Shown here piece after piece: positions 15,960 through 17,170 of a stretch of DNA of 17,170 bases (its first letter is position 1; every line of letters starts with the position of its first letter). The stretch is from Alectoria sarmentosa (lineage: Eukaryota > Ascomycota > Lecanoromycetes > Lecanorales > Parmeliaceae): contig WOGZ01000529.1 of assembly GCA_009733775.1 (NCBI GenBank), positions 1 to 17,170 on the forward strand, read 5' to 3'. A program made the translations under genes and the position numbers. The notes under the pieces were generated by a model that saw only the letters and a program-made list of their open reading frames with translations, was not told where the DNA came from and made no database searches.

Positions 15960-17170
15960 TTTATCTTTATTTGATTTAAATTCGCTTGAATTTTTTTTTT
16001 TTAATTTTATAAAAAATATTAATTTAATTAACGATTTTGATTTATTAAAAGTGTAATATAATTATAAATAACATTATAATAACGAACGTAATTATTTTTT
16101 ACGCGAAAAACGTTTTTATTAAACGAATATTTAAGAGTAAATGTGAACGAGTTTTAATAATAATTAAATAATAATTATAAACGTTATTTGAAACGCGATA
16201 TCTCTTTTCAATAATTATTTCTTTTTTTTAAACGATTATAAGAATATTAATAAGATTATATTTCAAAATATCGTTTTATAAAAAATACGCGAGATTTTTA
16301 AGATAACAATTGCTATAAATTTTTCAAATATCGTTTTTATTTTTTTTCAAAAAGATTATATCGCTCACTCTCGCTTTAAAATCTTTTTAAATATTATTAT
16401 TTAATTTTTTTATGATGTCACAAATGAATTCAATTTAATCAAATTATTATATATAATTAAATTAATTTTTTGAAACGAGATCTCGATATAAAATCGTTAT
16501 AATATTAAAATTATTAATCGTATATTTTAAAACATTCGCAAAAATCTTAAATCGTTTAATAATATAATTATATATTTTTTCGACGACTTTCGTTAAATTT
16601 TATCGATTATCAAAAGCGTTAAATTAAGACGTATCGTTACATTTATTTTAAAAATCTTATATTTATAAAATTACATTTAAATTCTCAAATTTATAAAAAA
16701 TATAAAATTTTATAATTTAAATTTAATTAAATAAAATGATGCTAATATAAAAACATTCGCAAATAATCTTTTAAATATAAATAATAAAATTTTAATAAAT
16801 ATAAAAAAACGAGAGATTATCGATTAATTTATAAATTAATTATTAAATAATATTATTATAAATTTAATTAATGTTATTTATCGCGATTTAAATTTATATC
16901 GAGCATTTGACTTTTACATATTTAAAACGATTTTTTATATTCTTAATAAAAACGTCGCTCGATTCAATAATTAAATTTTTAATAAATTCTTTAAAATTAA
17001 AACGATGTGTATTAATCGTGATTAAATCGTTGACGAAAAAAACAGTTTTCTTTTATTTATCGAATTAATAAACGTTTTTAAATTAATCTCTTTATTATCT
17101 TATTATTTATAATTAAAAAAGAATTATATAATAATGTTATTAAGAAATTTATAATAATTATAAAATTTAT
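15960..17170 (+). other. Helitron Pif1-type helicase domain remnant, 3' end outside window
   Basis: The domain unwinds DNA during rolling-circle transposition. Reading in the main frame: N-D-F-D-L-L-K near 16033-16050; Y-N-N-E-R-N-Y-F-L-R-E-K-R near 16075-16110; Walker A at 16240-16257, where G-G-T-G-K-T is now Lys-Asn-Ile-Asn-Lys-Ile; H-S-R-F-K intact at 16366-16380; Walker B at 16462-16485 with Trp as TGA and the D-E pair as Asn-Glu (16474-16479); the G-G-D-F-R-Q box as F-D-D-F-R-stop at 16579-16596; N-D-A-N-I-K-T-F-A at about 16735-16761; and M-L-L-R-N-L at 17134-17151. All changes except minor ones are transitions. The ATPase is dead. Confidence 0.93.

Larger units (their letters stand above)
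12990..17170 (+). mobile_element. Large decayed Helitron (Rep-helicase), running off the right edge
   Basis: Helitrons are rolling-circle DNA transposons that code one large protein with an HUH endonuclease (Rep) and a Pif1-family helicase. About 4.2 kb of that protein can be followed on the plus strand, mostly in a single frame (the one starting at 13681 and at 14521), with shifts near 13.6 kb and at 14.2-14.5 kb. The order is N-terminal zinc-like region, Rep, the conserved C-S-K-x-F-P-K linker, and helicase through motif boxes up to L-L-R-N-L at 17137-17151. The helicase end and the 3' hairpin/CTRR terminus lie outside. Stops fit Gln, Trp and Arg changes. The element is inactive. The 5' boundary lies somewhere between about 12.2 and 13.0 kb. 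Confidence 0.93.

Noticed and set aside
1..17170. Hymenopteran insect DNA, which is also AT-rich with high CpG
   Set aside because: The CpG excess is larger than I would expect there. The all-transition, CpG-sparing divergence between repeats and the Gln/Trp-to-stop pattern point to fungal RIP, and a chromodomain-bearing gypsy element fits fungi better.
1..17170. Reduced endosymbiont or organelle genome, suggested by extreme AT content
   Set aside because: Such genomes are densely coding; here no intact gene, rRNA or tRNA is seen, and the readable proteins are eukaryotic transposon proteins.

Overview
This window looks like heterochromatic, repeat-derived DNA from a filamentous ascomycete fungus. 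It is extremely AT-rich (about 15% G+C, estimated by eye) and has no intact gene longer than about 80 codons. It is not featureless. Read through the stop codons, it holds long stretches of recognisable transposon protein in which nearly every change from the family pattern is a C-to-T or G-to-A transition: Gln and Trp codons became TAA or TGA, Gly became Asn or Lys, Asp became Asn, Glu became Lys, Pro became Leu or Phe. C and G survive mainly inside CpG. This is the mark of repeat-induced point mutation (RIP), or a very similar deamination process, with CpG spared. The species cannot be told; Pezizomycotina is an inference from the RIP pattern and the element types.

Layout. Bases 1-2548 (+) are the 3' two-thirds of a Ty3/gypsy chromovirus pol: the end of reverse transcriptase, RNase H, integrase (HHCC, DDE core, C-terminal domain) and a C-terminal chromodomain, broken by a single frameshift. 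Bases 2870-4765 (-) carry a long decayed reading frame of a protein I do not recognise, ending tail-to-tail with the pol. Bases 4940-6310 show nothing I can name. Bases 6316-8186 are a short non-autonomous element with 191-bp TG...CA direct terminal repeats (LTR-like, TRIM/LARD type), filled with a 40-54-nt minisatellite and a 147-149-nt tandem array. Bases 8187-9780 are unreadable AT-rich sequence. Bases 9790-12200 (+) are a second Ty3/gypsy element of a different lineage: a probable gag/protease stretch, then RT, RNase H and the start of integrase. It stops near 12.2 kb. From about 12.99 kb to the right edge (+) lies a large Helitron: N-terminal region, HUH Rep domain, the linker domain typical of Helitrons, and the Pif1-type helicase, which runs off the window.

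No gene here is likely to work. Catalytic residues were lost in each autonomous element: both RTs changed YxDD to YLNN, the integrase triad D,D(35)E became N,N,K, and the Helitron Walker A lost its glycines. The two LTR copies of the short element differ at 21 sites, all transitions and only one in a CpG. This gives an internal control for the mutation process. No tRNA, rRNA, CRISPR array or host gene was seen.
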